Shown piece by piece: positions 35,921 through 47,396 of a DNA stretch of 64,000 bases; within the stretch, counting starts at the first letter, position 1; the number at the start of each line of letters is the position of its first letter. Under the pieces are notes generated by a model. The model saw nothing but the letters and a program-made list of their open reading frames with translations. It did no database searches and had not been told where the DNA came from. The stretch lies in assembly GCA_031472005.1 (NCBI GenBank), contig PZJY01000009.1:558001-622000 (forward strand), in the 5' to 3' direction. A program made the translations under genes and the position numbers. Origin of the DNA: Tetracladium setigerum (Eukaryota > Ascomycota > Leotiomycetes > Helotiales).

Positions 35921-36997
35921 ATGTCTTCCGTCGGCGAGCCAGAGGATCAGCCTCCCATCTTCAAAGCCGTCTCTAGTTCGGCAAGGCAGCTTTTCCAACT
36001 CCTCAACTGCATTCGTTTCGCAGACAAAGTCCATGTTCAAATCAGTGCCGAAGGTCTGCGCTTTGCAGTTGAAGAGTCCCGTGTGATGCAAGGTAGGAGG
36101 ACCCTCAGAATTCTTCTTCTTCTCTAAAACCACCCGCTTATCTATCTTAGGCATCGTTTTCCTAGACAAAGCCCTCTTCACAAGCTTCCACTGCACCCTC
36201 CCATCCCTGTCCTCCTCTGCAGACGCCGCACCAATCGACCTCCCCAACTTTCAAATCTCCCTCTCCGCCCTCCTCGAAACGCTCCAAATCTTCGGGGCAG
36301 CCGACACCTCCAATCCCCGCTCCTCCAAGCCCGAAAACGACGGCTACAACAGCAACATCCGTCCGGGGCGACAAAACGCATTCAGCAACCAATCTTTAGG
36401 AATCTCAGGAGGAGTGTGCCGACTCTCCTATGCTGGTATCGGCTCACCTTTCAGTATCATATTAGAGGAAGCGGGCGTGGTGACAACATGCAACTTGAAT
36501 ACCTATGAACCCGAAACAGCCGAGGAAATTCCCTTTCAGAGAGATGCCATGCAAGTCAAAATCATCATGCAGGCACGCTGGCTCTACGACGCCCTCAATG
36601 AACTCTCCGCCACAACACCCAGTCGTCTAGATCTCACAGCTTACCCCACCACCCCTACGTAAGCCTCTCAGCAATCGGCCACCTAGGAAGCGCCACCGTC
36701 GAATTTTCCAAAGGGAGAGAACTCCTCGAGACCTTCACTGTCGTCGAGAAATGGACGCAGAGCTATAAGTTTGAGATGGTCAAGGCGGCCGGCGAGGCGA
36801 TGAAGTTGGCGAGTAAGGTTAGTGTGAGAGGTGATGAGCAGGGGGTGTTGAGTTTGCAGTTTATGGTTGAGGTGGAGGATAAGAAGGTTAGTTTTGTGGA
36901 TTTTAGATTGGTGCCGTTTACAAAGGAGGATGGGGAGGATGAGGAGGAGGAGGATGAGGATTATAGTGATGGTGATGGTGCTAGTGGTGAGGCATGA
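35921..36997 (+). CDS. RAD1: RAD1, 9-1-1 checkpoint clamp subunit; apparent 1-nt deletion
   Basis: Exon 1 is 35921-36092 and exon 2 36151-36997, with a 58-nt intron (GTAGGA...TCTTAG). The protein begins with PPIFKAVSSSARQLFQLLNCIRF and continues VHVQISAEGLRFAVEESRVMQG, both typical of the Rad1 PCNA-like fold. Rad1 pairs with Hus1 and Rad9 in the DNA-damage clamp that activates the ATR/Mec1 kinase. Later blocks GVVTTCNLNTYEPE and IGHLGSATVEFSKGRELLETF are conserved. Near 36654-36660 the first frame runs into TAA at 36660, while the protein continues in another frame as YVSLSAIGHLG. One missing base restores 339 aa. The acidic tail is DGEDEEEEDEDYSDGDG. The call of a broken gene depends on the base being truly absent. 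Confidence 0.88.
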
Positions 36998-37952
36998 TTT
37001 AGCTCGCTACTTTTCACATATTTTTTCCCTTCAGGTTCCTGGATTCTGTAGTTTTTAGCATTCACATGAGGACCAAAGATATGATCACTCGTCAATTCAA
37101 AAACTTGTTCATTGTCAAAAGATAGGTAACGTTCATCCCTGCGTAACGAGAAACCCTCCGTACCGAGAAAAAAAAAAAAAAGTTCTCGGGTTTTAAAGTC
37201 TTCCCTTATAAGAATACAGAGTCACGATTAATGTTGCATTGTTCCTTAGCCCTTTCTCTATTGGTCTTCATATTGCAGTGGTAAAAAAGTAAGGTTGTGG
37301 CAAGGCGATGTGTCGTACCGTCCACGGTGTCGGGAAGTCGCGTTAGCGTTTCCTCATGCTCTATTATAACAATTAGCTAATCTCTGACTTTCGGCGCTTT
37401 AGCAAGAAACTTGCACTCAGGAAGAATGTCTTCCCCAAGATTTAAGATATAAATCTCAAGATAATCAGGTTACCAAGTTTATCCGGATAGGAGGGAGAAG
37501 GGCACAACGAGTGTCAAGAGAATTAGCGATTTCCAGCTTGGTTAATATGATAATTCCAGTCATGCTACTTGCATAATACAGTATTCCTGGACGTTTTACA
37601 GTATAGTTCGAAATCGGCTTCAATTCCTCACTTTCAAGGATTTATTTTTGACCCACATTCCATACACCAGTAGCTCTTTACAGCTAGTCTGAGATTTAGC
37701 TATTGTCCGCAGATAAACTCTTGATATTCAAAAACTACATAACTTGGCTGACAGAGGGAGAATCTGGCTCCTAAATAGCGTTATCCACTCTGTGCTTTCC
37801 ACAGATCCAACCACACACCTACACGACTGAGCAAAAGTATAACCCAGCTCCATCTATTGCTACTGCCACTCAATAGATATCACTTTTCCCCATTGCTGAC
37901 ATGGCTGAACTCTATTGCCATCATATTCGCTAGCTGTAGATAATTCGAGCTG
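36998..37952. other. Convergent intergenic region
   Basis: This is the 3' region of RAD1 and of the second HET gene. A poly-A run at 37168-37182 is flanked by inverted 7-mers, CCGAGAA and TTCTCGG. The rest is AT-rich and has no gene-like frame. Confidence 0.5.
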
Positions 37953-39668
37953 CTACGATAACCACGTGCTTGCAGGTCCTGCATCTTGAACCATATTATG
38001 ATTTTCGTGGAGATCACAAGAGAACTCTATCCTCCAGAATTTGTTCCGGCAAATCTTTGGATCGCTCACTAAAGCTGGCATAAACGATACTAGAGCACTA
38101 GTTTTTGTTCCTTGAATCTTCCAGGCAGTCGAGGACTGCTTTGGGATTTTGTGGTAAACCAAACTTTCTAGGACCTGGTGCCTATCATGGTCCCACGCAG
38201 TGATCTGTGACTGCACTTCATTCAGTTTAGTATTGAGTGATTGATAGTCAACCAATGTGCACTGCAAGGAACTGGATTCCAACGTAGACCAGCCTAATGC
38301 ATAAAACATACATTCGAACTCAACCGTGGTTTTGCGTCGACCGACTTGTACATCAAAACAGACTCGAAGTCTTAATGCTCCCGAATCCCAATTGGGGTCC
38401 CCAGACACAAAGAATATTTGGTCTTCATCATCGAAACGACTCCACGGCCATGCATCGTAAATGTCCATTTCGGTCGGAAGCCTGATCTGAAGAACATGTG
38501 ATCGCGTTTGAGCTATAAATAAGCTCATATCTAGAACATGAGAGTCGGAGCGCAGATCTATCTCTGGAAGCTCGGTCAAGAGGTATCTGGTCCTAGGTGC
38601 GTTTGGGAAGAGATGTTCCGTGTATTCAGCAAGTGTCCATGGATCCTCTCTGATGAACTGGTCAGGGCCGCACTTCCTTAGTCTTACCCCTAGAGACTGC
38701 TGTGGGGAATAAGAGCATGCAAGCGGTAGAATGTAGCGAGATGCATGCTTTCCGGTGATTGACTCAGAGAGTATCTGGACGTGGGTTTTCACTCCGATAT
38801 TTGAAACCGAGAATTCTTGCCGCCCACTATTCATCTTCTTTACAAACGACCTACAACTAGCAAAGGCGATAGGTGCTTCAGCAAGGACGCCGCAAAAGAC
38901 GCGGTCGTTAAGGCCTGGTTCATTCCTGGGATCGGGTGGCATTCTCCAAGCAAATATACTGAAATCGGCGGTGGACTTGATAATCTCTTCTTGAAGTCTT
39001 CGGAACGCTTTTTCCTCTTCACCGTATAGCAAGGGCATATTGACATCGAATATTCCAAGTAAAGAGTATGCTATATCTTCAATCCTAGTAGTCGTCCTAT
39101 CGGCCGCCCAAGACATCCTCTGAGCTACGGGCACCGACGAAAGTTGCTGTTCGTGCTTTAGAATACTTGTGTTAATCCCCGTAATATTGGAAAGAATTTC
39201 GATCAGGTCTCTTTTGGAACCTCGGCTATTCCAGTCTTCATCGAAGAAATAGACATTCTCGGGAGCGATAAGCTCTTGTAATGTCCATCCACGTTTGAAC
39301 CACCAGCATCCCTCTAAAGCGGTCTCCAACGATGAGGTTGCTGGGAGATCCGAAAGGAAGGCGTAACAGATATCTGACCGTTGATACCATCGGTACATAG
39401 AATTGATAGCTTCGGTCAATTCCGCACTGCTAGACTTGTCGATACAACAGGTATCAACCCAAGCGTAGCTAAACCCTGCTTCGGATGCCATCTGGCAAGT
39501 CATTTCAATTTTTTTGTAGCCCTTCTTGTAGCTGCCAGATGGATCACTCATATCCGCGAACGATACCTCTTCCTCCTCCTCCCAAGTGTGGGAAAGGATC
39601 GCATACTTCGGTATCTTTCCCATGGTAAAATTCTCGAACAAGCGCGTCTTGACATTAATGAGCCTCAT
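37953..39668 (-). CDS. HET-domain protein, HET-E-like N-terminus
   Basis: This is a single exon of 571 aa starting at the ATG at 39668 (MRLINVKTRLFENF). Upstream in-frame sequence has no ATG. The HET domain covers about residues 20-160: PKYAILSHTWEEEEEVSF, GFSYAWVDTCCIDKSSSAEL and WFKRGWTLQELIAPENVYFF. It is followed by IEDIAYSLLGIFDVNMPLLYGE, the usual block of HET-E/HET-D type proteins. The rest (about 270-571) resembles the variable C-terminal region of this class. No NACHT or WD40 repeats are present, so it is a short form. Such proteins take part in non-self recognition and cell death in fungi; the specificity is unknown. An AT-rich relic lies next to it. Confidence 0.93.
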   Translation of the reverse strand: MRLINVKTRLFENFTMGKIPKYAILSHTWEEEEEVSFADMSDPSGSYKKGYKKIEMTCQMASEAGFSYAWVDTCCIDKSSSAELTEAINSMYRWYQRSDICYAFLSDLPATSSLETALEGCWWFKRGWTLQELIAPENVYFFDEDWNSRGSKRDLIEILSNITGINTSILKHEQQLSSVPVAQRMSWAADRTTTRIEDIAYSLLGIFDVNMPLLYGEEEKAFRRLQEEIIKSTADFSIFAWRMPPDPRNEPGLNDRVFCGVLAEAPIAFASCRSFVKKMNSGRQEFSVSNIGVKTHVQILSESITGKHASRYILPLACSYSPQQSLGVRLRKCGPDQFIREDPWTLAEYTEHLFPNAPRTRYLLTELPEIDLRSDSHVLDMSLFIAQTRSHVLQIRLPTEMDIYDAWPWSRFDDEDQIFFVSGDPNWDSGALRLRVCFDVQVGRRKTTVEFECMFYALGWSTLESSSLQCTLVDYQSLNTKLNEVQSQITAWDHDRHQVLESLVYHKIPKQSSTAWKIQGTKTSALVSFMPALVSDPKICRNKFWRIEFSCDLHENHNMVQDAGPASTWLS

Positions 39669-40149
39669 TGTAGCTGATTTGGTGATCAAGAATCCGTTCA
39701 AGAGTCGGCGATGCAAATATAGTGGCCCACACAATTAGCAAAGCGGAGATTGGTTTTGAAAGCGACTACGGTATAGACTCCTAGGTAAGATCAGAGCCAC
39801 GGCACGTAGGATGACAATTGAGCTTCTGTTGTCGGCGTCAAACGTGGTAGAGGTAGTCCGTGCTCAATTCGTTTGGCGAAATGTGAGGACGAAACCGATT
39901 CTGTAAGGTACTGTACAACAAGACTTACGCCAGGCAGAAGCAAATTCTTGGGGGTGCAGCCGTACTCTGAAGCAAGAGGAAGAGCTGCTTTACAGTACGG
40001 AACGGGGTGGTGGGTTGTAGTGTTGACAGCATTTTGGGGCAGTGTTGGAGGTGTATATTCAGCCTGATCACGTGCAAATACTCGAGCTACAGGAAGGGGA
40101 GTTGACAAATTGATGGCAAAACTGAAGTATCAATTCACTTGCCAAGGTT

Positions 40150-40560
40150 ACAGACATTAAAATAGGGTGTAGCTTTCAGCACGCTAATCGAGATTTAGTT
40201 AGCGACTTTAACAGAAGTACTGATCCGCGCACGAGTTTCGATAAATCTGCATGCGGTACTAGCCACAAAGCTTGAAAATGATTTCTAGTATAATATCGTA
40301 TACATAAAACTCGGATAAAACCCTTCTATAAATACTAGGAACGAAAAATGTACTATGGTGGAGGTATAGCGAAGGAACTATACTATACTATAAACGAAGG
40401 CATCTTGCAAATCAAGCTGAGAAAAGACTATGACAAAAGAAAACCCCATAAGAAGGTCTTAATATATTTAGAATTAGCTAAAGAATAAGACTAAGGCAAA
40501 AAATATAGGCGTTGCCTATACATATAGAGATTTTATACAATATGAAGTTGAAGTACCTTG
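40150..40560 (+). mobile_element. AT-rich relic, possibly a RIP-decayed transposable element
   Basis: Base composition drops sharply relative to both flanks, with dense TA steps such as ACTATACTATACTATAAA. A frame from the ATG at about 40349 reads 46 codons, including YYGGGIAKELYYTINEGILQ and rich in Lys, Tyr and Ile, before stops accumulate. This is the look of coding sequence eroded by C-to-T changes (repeat-induced point mutation in ascomycetes). No element family can be named and no terminal repeats are visible. It may simply be AT-rich spacer. Confidence 0.35.
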
Positions 40561-41975
40561 ATGTTTTGTCGGCACGGTGGTTTCTCGTTATGCAGGGATG
40601 GACGTTAGACTTGTTAACCCAATCCAAGTGCATCCCTCCTCCTCCTCCCTCACTTGCTTAATCTCTCCGTCCCTGGACAAATAAGTATTATACAATCCAA
40701 CCTGACCCTCGTCTAGATATTTTGGAACCCTGACATGCTAACTATGTTATACTAGACAATTCCAATCCTCATCACAAACAAAAAGCTTGAGTCAATCACC
40801 AAAAAAACAAGACTGTACAAATCTTTTTTTATAATATGAATTTGTTAAAAACTTCTGACTTAGGCGTTATTTTGCTCAACCTCACTTTCTTTGAACCGTA
40901 TACTCCGTATATATGTATAAGTATTCCATGCAAAAACAATGAACATGGAAGTTGTGTTCCCGACCCACTACCACTTGTCTCTCTCTCGACTGTAACTTCA
41001 ACCTTTGAATTGCAGAACTTTTCTCGTTCTACCTAGCAAAAGTCCTGCGTGCCTGTCTGCCTGTCCGCCTGTCTGCTACTCCTATCATTGAGAAAATGCC
41101 ATGCCTGCTCATACCATGCCATGCTATACTATGCCATACCATACCAGAACGAAATACCAACATCAACACCATCACCATCTCCATTCAACTTCGCCTCATT
41201 CCACCTAGCTCAACCCAGTCCAGTCCAGCCCACAAAAAAAAGCATATAAAAAGCACGCAAAAGCGGAAAGAAAACCATAGAGACTTAAAATCCATGGTTT
41301 TGCCTTTTTAACAAAACAGCCATGTAGCATAACGTGACAAAACAGAAAAAAGGTAGCAGGCGTAAAGCAGTAGAAGGCGTAAAGTAGAATGCCAGAAGAC
41401 AGAAAGAAAGCAGAAGAAAATGAAAAGATCCAATTTCTCTTCTTCTTGCAAACATCTCTTCTCTCTCCCTTTCTTTCTTTTCCTTTCCTCTCCTTCTTTC
41501 ACCTCAAATCCATTCAGCTCGATCCATTCCAAAAAAAAAAAAAAAGGCAGGACCAACAATCAATCATCCCACTCGCTATTACCATCGTGCGTCCAACAAG
41601 AAACGCCTTGTTAAAACAACGAAGAACAGAGAGAAGAGAGAGAAAAAATGTTGTCGTTTCCCAAAAGTTTTACCCACTGGCTAAGCTATTGAAGCTATTT
41701 AAGTAGTTTAAGTAGGTTGTAATTGTAGGTGTAGTAGTTGTAGGTTGTAGTAGCTTTAGTAGTAAAAAAAAAAGATGTGTTAACAAAGCAACCAAATACG
41801 CCAGTCACCATGACCAAATGCCCTCCCTTTCGCCCTCCCATGTCCTTCCTAAAAGTGCAAAGTGCAGGAAAAAAAGCTAAAATGTAAAAAACTGAGATGT
41901 GCGGATTTCTCTCATCCTCCCACGCACACGCGCACACGGTATATGTAAATGGCCCAGCCAGCTATAAGCTATTTC

Positions 41976-42000
41976 CTTCTTCTTCTTCTTCTTCTTCTTT
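41976..42000 (+). repeat. (CTT)n microsatellite
   Basis: An uninterrupted run of about eight CTT units lies in the 3' flank of the minus-strand acidic protein gene, where the transcript would read GAA repeats. Confidence 0.9.
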
Positions 42001-42257
42001 CCATTCTTCTCTGTGACTCCCTCCCAATTTGCCTTGCCCCAATTCATTTCCCCGAAACTTTTTCGCCATTTTGCAATTTATGCCAAATATGAGATTTGAA
42101 TATCTCATGAATTCCCATGTTCCCGTTTCGCCATGCTTTGCCCCTCCTTCTGTGCTTTCTGTGGAAAAAACCCTTTCGTTAAAACTTTCGTAATGTGAGT
42201 GTGTATGTTGCTCGCGTCTTTGAGGTGATGTTGTTGGGACGAATGATGAAAAAAGGA

Positions 42258-43358
42258 TTATGAGTTATTGCCCTGTGGCGCCGCGTTGCCTCTTGAGGAA
42301 ATACGGACGGTAGCTCTCGAAGAACTTCCTGAAGGTGGAAGGTGAACAGAACGGCGAGCGTATCTCGCAGCTAAATCTGAGTATGTCGGGGGTTCAGTTC
42401 TCATGAGGGAAGGAAGCGGATGGCTTTGTCTGTGACTTGACGAAGAGAATTGAGATGATCGACTCAAGGAAGGCGGTGGTGGCGTGTTCTGTGATTCCTC
42501 CTGGCGAGAGGAGGAAGAAGCAGCACCCATTTCCTGTCGGACGAGGGTGTGGAGGACGTCTGGGATTTGCTGCCATTGCCCTAGTCGTGCTGCGTTTAAG
42601 AGCCGTGGGTGCATTGTTGGACTATCGGTTGCTGGTCGTGTGCCAGGGATATGTGCGTTGGGAGAAAGACCAAGATCCGAGGAGAAGAATGGGAGACCGC
42701 CTGCTTCCACGGCATCTTTCAACCACTGCTCCCATTCCTCATCAAGGACTACCGAATTACCAGCTTCCCGTAATGCGACCGCAGCACGTAGACGCTCGTT
42801 CAGTTCCACGCCTACACTTTGCATTTCAGCATCGGAATCCTCTCCCTCTTCATCTTCCTCCATTTCGTTCTCGTCCTCGTCTTCCATTCCCTCCTCCATG
42901 ATGTCCTTCATATCCTCTACATCTGCCCGCTGAGCTGTTTGGGGAGCGACCGGCTGGCGGAGTTGTGGCTCAACCCAATCCGCAATATCATCCGACGTGG
43001 TATCCCTAATAACAATTCCCTGCTCTCGCTCAAATCTATCCTTTGCCCAGCGCGTGCCCTCCCATTTTGTGAGGCTTGCGATCTCGGATTTCGTGAGGCC
43101 GAGATTATCAAAGGCGCGGAAGAGTCTGCGGTGCCATGGATAGCGCGACAGTCGAACGCGGTGGGGTTGGTGGGAGTAATCTAAACCTGGGTATTTGGCT
43201 TCTTGCGAGGCAAGATGACCATAAAATGCCTGCGTTTCAAGTCGGACTTCGGGTACGAGTTGTCGTTGTAGGAGGCCTTGGAAATTCTGGGGGTCGGTCG
43301 TCTTTGGTCTAGGGAACATGCACTCATAGACCACCTGGTCAATCGCGGGACCCTTCAT
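42258..43358 (-). CDS. Conserved-looking acidic hypothetical protein, 366 aa
   Basis: This is a single exon from the ATG at 43358 (MKGPAIDQVVYECMFPRP). The N-terminal 130 residues look folded: SRYPWHRRLFRAFDNLGLTK then SEIASLTKWEGTRWAKDRFE, suggesting a helical segment with several Trp. A highly acidic stretch follows (about residues 150-182, almost all Glu/Asp/Met). A second ordered-looking block, LNERLRAAVALREAGNSVVL with EEWEQWLKDAVEAGGLPFF, comes next. The C-terminus is Ser/Pro/Arg-rich and probably disordered. There is no signal peptide or membrane segment. I do not recognise a family. A nuclear or chromatin role would fit the acidic composition but is only a guess. Confidence 0.75.
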   Translation of the reverse strand: MKGPAIDQVVYECMFPRPKTTDPQNFQGLLQRQLVPEVRLETQAFYGHLASQEAKYPGLDYSHQPHRVRLSRYPWHRRLFRAFDNLGLTKSEIASLTKWEGTRWAKDRFEREQGIVIRDTTSDDIADWVEPQLRQPVAPQTAQRADVEDMKDIMEEGMEDEDENEMEEDEEGEDSDAEMQSVGVELNERLRAAVALREAGNSVVLDEEWEQWLKDAVEAGGLPFFSSDLGLSPNAHIPGTRPATDSPTMHPRLLNAARLGQWQQIPDVLHTLVRQEMGAASSSSRQEESQNTPPPPSLSRSSQFSSSSHRQSHPLPSLMRTEPPTYSDLAARYARRSVHLPPSGSSSRATVRISSRGNAAPQGNNS

Positions 43359-46300
43359 GTTTGCAGTTTGAGGGAGATGCGCTGGTGGTTTTTTGTAGAA
43401 GTCGGAAGTGGGAAATCTCGAGGGTTCACGTAGGCTGCTGAGTCGACAAAGAACGACCAGAGGGAGGGTTGTTGTTCGCCTTAAGAACTTAATGCTCCCG
43501 CAAATAGTGTGTTGTTCGGTAAGACACTAATTGAGCAGGGGAAATGAAGTGAATTTTTGGGAGGTTCTTTATCGTGAGAGGAGGAAGAGTGGCCGTGGGT
43601 CGTCTTCCACTTTTGAATAATGGGAGTGAAGTTCGGATGTTGAGGTGAAAGGTGTTGGCCTGCCCATAAAAGTGAAGGGCGCCCTCCTGCGATCACCCCT
43701 GCCACACCGATGGATCTCCCTTCCTCCTTGTCTCGCTCGTTGTTCCTGTTTCCACAATAATGTCGTCGCCTTGAACAGTATGACGGGCGAAGCAGTAATT
43801 CCAATCTCCAACAATGACACAAGGGCTGATTCTTCTTCCTCCAAAGAGTCCCGGGGGTGTGGTTGAATGCTCCGATTTGCGCAATGGGGCAGAATACTCG
43901 TAGAGCGCAGGTGTGTGCCTATGGCAGAACGGCGTAAAATCGTTCTGTTTGGGCGACGAAATGTTGGGAGGGAAGAGTGTAGGAGTTGGGAGGAGCGCGA
44001 GGAAAGGAGTATGTATATGAGGCGGTGGCGGAGAATGTAGGATTGCGAGAGGGTAGTAGGAGGAGGCAGAGGCGAAAAGAGGTACAGTACAGCTGATGGT
44101 GTTGTTGTTCAAGCCGGTCTGCTGGATTAGAGAGAGTGGTGGGAGTGGATACTGCAGGTCTCGAAATATGCGGACGTGCGGTGAGGGTAGAATGAATCGT
44201 TTCGCCAGTGAGCGTCGAGACAATCCTCCAAGATGCCGACTGCCCCCCTGGTGATTTGACGTGAGTTGCTGAGAGGATTAATCGTGTTGCTCTGGCCTTG
44301 TCGATGGGTTGGATTGGCTCAGGGCGAGAGACACTTGCAGCATGCGCCGTTTGAATGGACGGCACAGGCAGGGGGAATTAGAGGAGGAAGAGTAATGGTG
44401 GTGGTAGAGGAGGATGTTGTGATGTGATTGATGGGTTGGTATTCGAGTTGGTGGAGGAGAGGAAGAGGGAGGAATTACTCGTGAGCATGTAAGAAGATAG
44501 AAGGATAGGAAATAGGTATCTTTTACGTCCAATCATGCCAAACTTTACTTATTATTTATTCCATGTAAGTCTTTATTGCTTACCTATTATTTGTTATTGT
44601 TTCTTATTATCTCTTTATTACTTGTTATAATCATTGGCAGCACACAGCAGCATACATATAGCATATCAGCGCATGCGAAGCGGTGACAACGCAGGAGCCA
44701 CGAGGAGACATGCAGCACAAACCTGCAGATTCCAGAGTAGAGTACCCAGCAGGAGAGAAACACGGGTTAAAGGGAAGAATGCTGCTTTATTATTGTCAAA
44801 TGATAAAACAGCATGCAGATAAAATACGTAGATAGGCAAGTAGGTAGAGATATCTTGTTTGGTTGGTACTATTGAACCAATCTCTTGCTCTCTCTCATCC
44901 TTACAACACCACACACACAACATGAATCCCATTGTTCCAGCGCCCCTTTCAGTCCCTGTACAATCACAATCACAAGATCACGAAAGAACAAATGGAAGAG
45001 GTAAAGAAGGTCACCCACAAAGCCCTCCCGACCTCCTCCTCCGACCGTGGCGCGGTGTTGTACATGATCTTTTAAGCTTCTCTTCTCCAACCAACGGCCA
45101 GGACAGCTCCAAGCCAAGGAACTCCTACCATGAATGATACTGCACTACATTTCATACCACGCCATCATCCTTCACTCCAACTTTCACTTCGAATTCTGCT
45201 TCTTATTTAGTTATATTGAACCATTAACAACGAATACAACAAGTACAACAACAGTTACAACAACTACAACAGCAGCTCCTACTACTACTCCAGCAAAGCC
45301 TCTTCCTTGTTGGATGAAAGGCATATCCTCATCGTTACCAATTACCAGACCACACATATCCCATCTTTCATCTGAACTCTTCCACCAGACCCTACAGTAG
45401 TATCTCGGATCCATTAAAACGCCATCCACTCACTGATCATTCGTATCACTTGCATGAAATCGGATCCACCAGATTCCAGTTATGTAGGTCAAATCAATCA
45501 AAGTCAATCAAGTCAGTCAACCAAGTCAAGCAAGTACTCAGGTCACTCATTGACGTGTCCATCCCATCCCCTTCGCTCACACCACCCCTCCAAAAAACAA
45601 CACAATCCATCCACTCCATTCACGTCCACCACGTCCCCCGAATATGCAACCGCGACTTAAAAAACCCGGATTTTACCTCACCAACCAATTCCGCTCCATG
45701 CGATATCGCTGAAGAAGAATTCAAGATTGAATAGGCGACCGCTGTGGAGGTTGGTCCTGGCCTTGGCCGATGACCGTAGGGAAGTGAGAAGAGATGGTTC
45801 AGCAGAATTTACGCCACTACGAAATACTCACCCTACGAGTACGTACTTTGAAAAGCGATGGCATTTATCCTGTGGTTGGTTGGTACAGCAAATACCAATT
45901 CCAAGTCTTCAAACGCAGTGCTAATAATAGCTCTGCTATTGAAGATTTATTTTATTTACCTACGCTCACATTGTCTTTCCATCCGGTCCTATACCTAGTA
46001 CCTACCTACACTAACTACCATCCATGGGCACGAATCAGCAAAAACCCATCCCATCCAATAAGCACCATCTTATGCATGCCTGCTGAAGATTAAAAAAATA
46101 TGACGAGACATGAACCAGGGACCAAGGGCCACTCAGACCGGAGATCAGAGACCAGAGAGAGAGAGACCAAGGACCGAAGACCAGAGACCAGACCTAAACC
46201 TGACCTGTCAACCACCGCACAACGAACAACAACAACAAACACTTGCAGACTCGCTCCCTCGCTAATAAACCAAATCAAACCAAACAGAACCCTATATTAT

Positions 46301-47396
46301 TTACATGTTTTACATGTTTTACATACCTACGCAGCCCCTGCATAAAAAAAATAAAAAATAGTAAGACTTACAGGGCAGTATGTCTTTCATTTCCCCTGCA
46401 TTTTGCAGAAAAAAAAACAAGAAGTCAGGTCAGCAGCATGAAGTGAGCTGGCCCTGGCATGACCACCGACCGACCGACCGCTTTACTACTGCTGCAGAAT
46501 ACAGACTGCGACAACCTACAGGATTGTTTTTGAAACGGGGTTAGATGATTGGTTCACACATTTTCAAATGTAAACAAAACAAAAGTATCAAAACAAAACG
46601 AAAACAAAAACAAGAAACGTGAACTCAAGCGAGCGAGAAATCTTCAATTCTCTCCTTACATACATGAATTAGTGTGATGGACGCACAGATGCCCTCCTAT
46701 AAGTTAGGTACCTAGCTGCCCACCTTAGGTAGGCAGTGAGAGATAGGGATGAAAGGCAATCGGTCAATCAGTCAATCATTCAGTCATTCATTCATTACAT
46801 TTGTTTCAATTCATGAGTGGTTCATTTGTCTGTATGCAAATATGTACTGTGTTGTTTGATTTGTATTGTATTGTATGTAAGGTATATGTGTGTACAACAA
46901 GCACAGTAAGTCCATTCATTGCACCATCTGATAACCCCCTTCCTTGTATTCCCTCCCCTTCTTACATCTCATCTCGTAAGAAATAAACATGAGCAAAGTG
47001 TATATAAAAATAAAAATAGAAAACACCGAATAGGTTGAATTGCCAAAGCAAAGCAAATTCAAAGCAAATTCCCCCTGGTATCATATGCATAAAAGCTCCT
47101 TCTTTAACTCCTGCCTGCCTGCTTTTTTGCCGGCCCCAAAAACAAGAATCCACATGAAAAGAAGAACCTCTTAAAACGCGGTGAGCTACTCGTAGCTCTC
47201 TTTCGTAGAATCCATCATGATCATAAGTATGTGTGCATCAGCAGAAAAAAAAAGAAAGGAAGAAAGAAAAGAAGGTAAAGAACGTAAAAGCAAATACCCT
47301 CATATCTCCCGACCCCTTCCTTCCTGCACTTCAGGAACTTCTTCTTCTTCATCTTGCCTCCTATTCGTTCACTCATTCATTCTTTCCATCACAAGT
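43359..47396. other. Four-kilobase gene-poor region
   Basis: Low-complexity frames on both strands occur, the longest being on the minus strand at about 43693-44365. They have no domain features and probably belong to the leader of the acidic-protein gene. A (ACAACA/ACT)n tract lies at about 45235-45300, a GACC/GAGACCA repeat at about 46110-46205 and TAGGTACCTA-type motifs near 46705. No supported gene or RNA. Confidence 0.45.

Larger units (their letters stand above)
39669..42257. other. Intergenic region with AT-rich relic and simple repeats
   Basis: It includes the promoter of the HET gene, the AT-rich segment listed separately, a TACTCCGTA motif at 40901, CCATACCATA-type repeats near 41095-41150, a GTAGTA-rich tract at about 41700-41765 and a (CTT)n tract at 41976-42000. 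No gene can be supported. Confidence 0.5.

Noticed and set aside
43693..44365. Two overlapping minus-strand frames of 148-176 codons
   Set aside because: Ser/Pro/Thr low complexity, mutually overlapping, with no domain-like order and no convincing ATG context. More likely upstream leader sequence of the acidic-protein gene.
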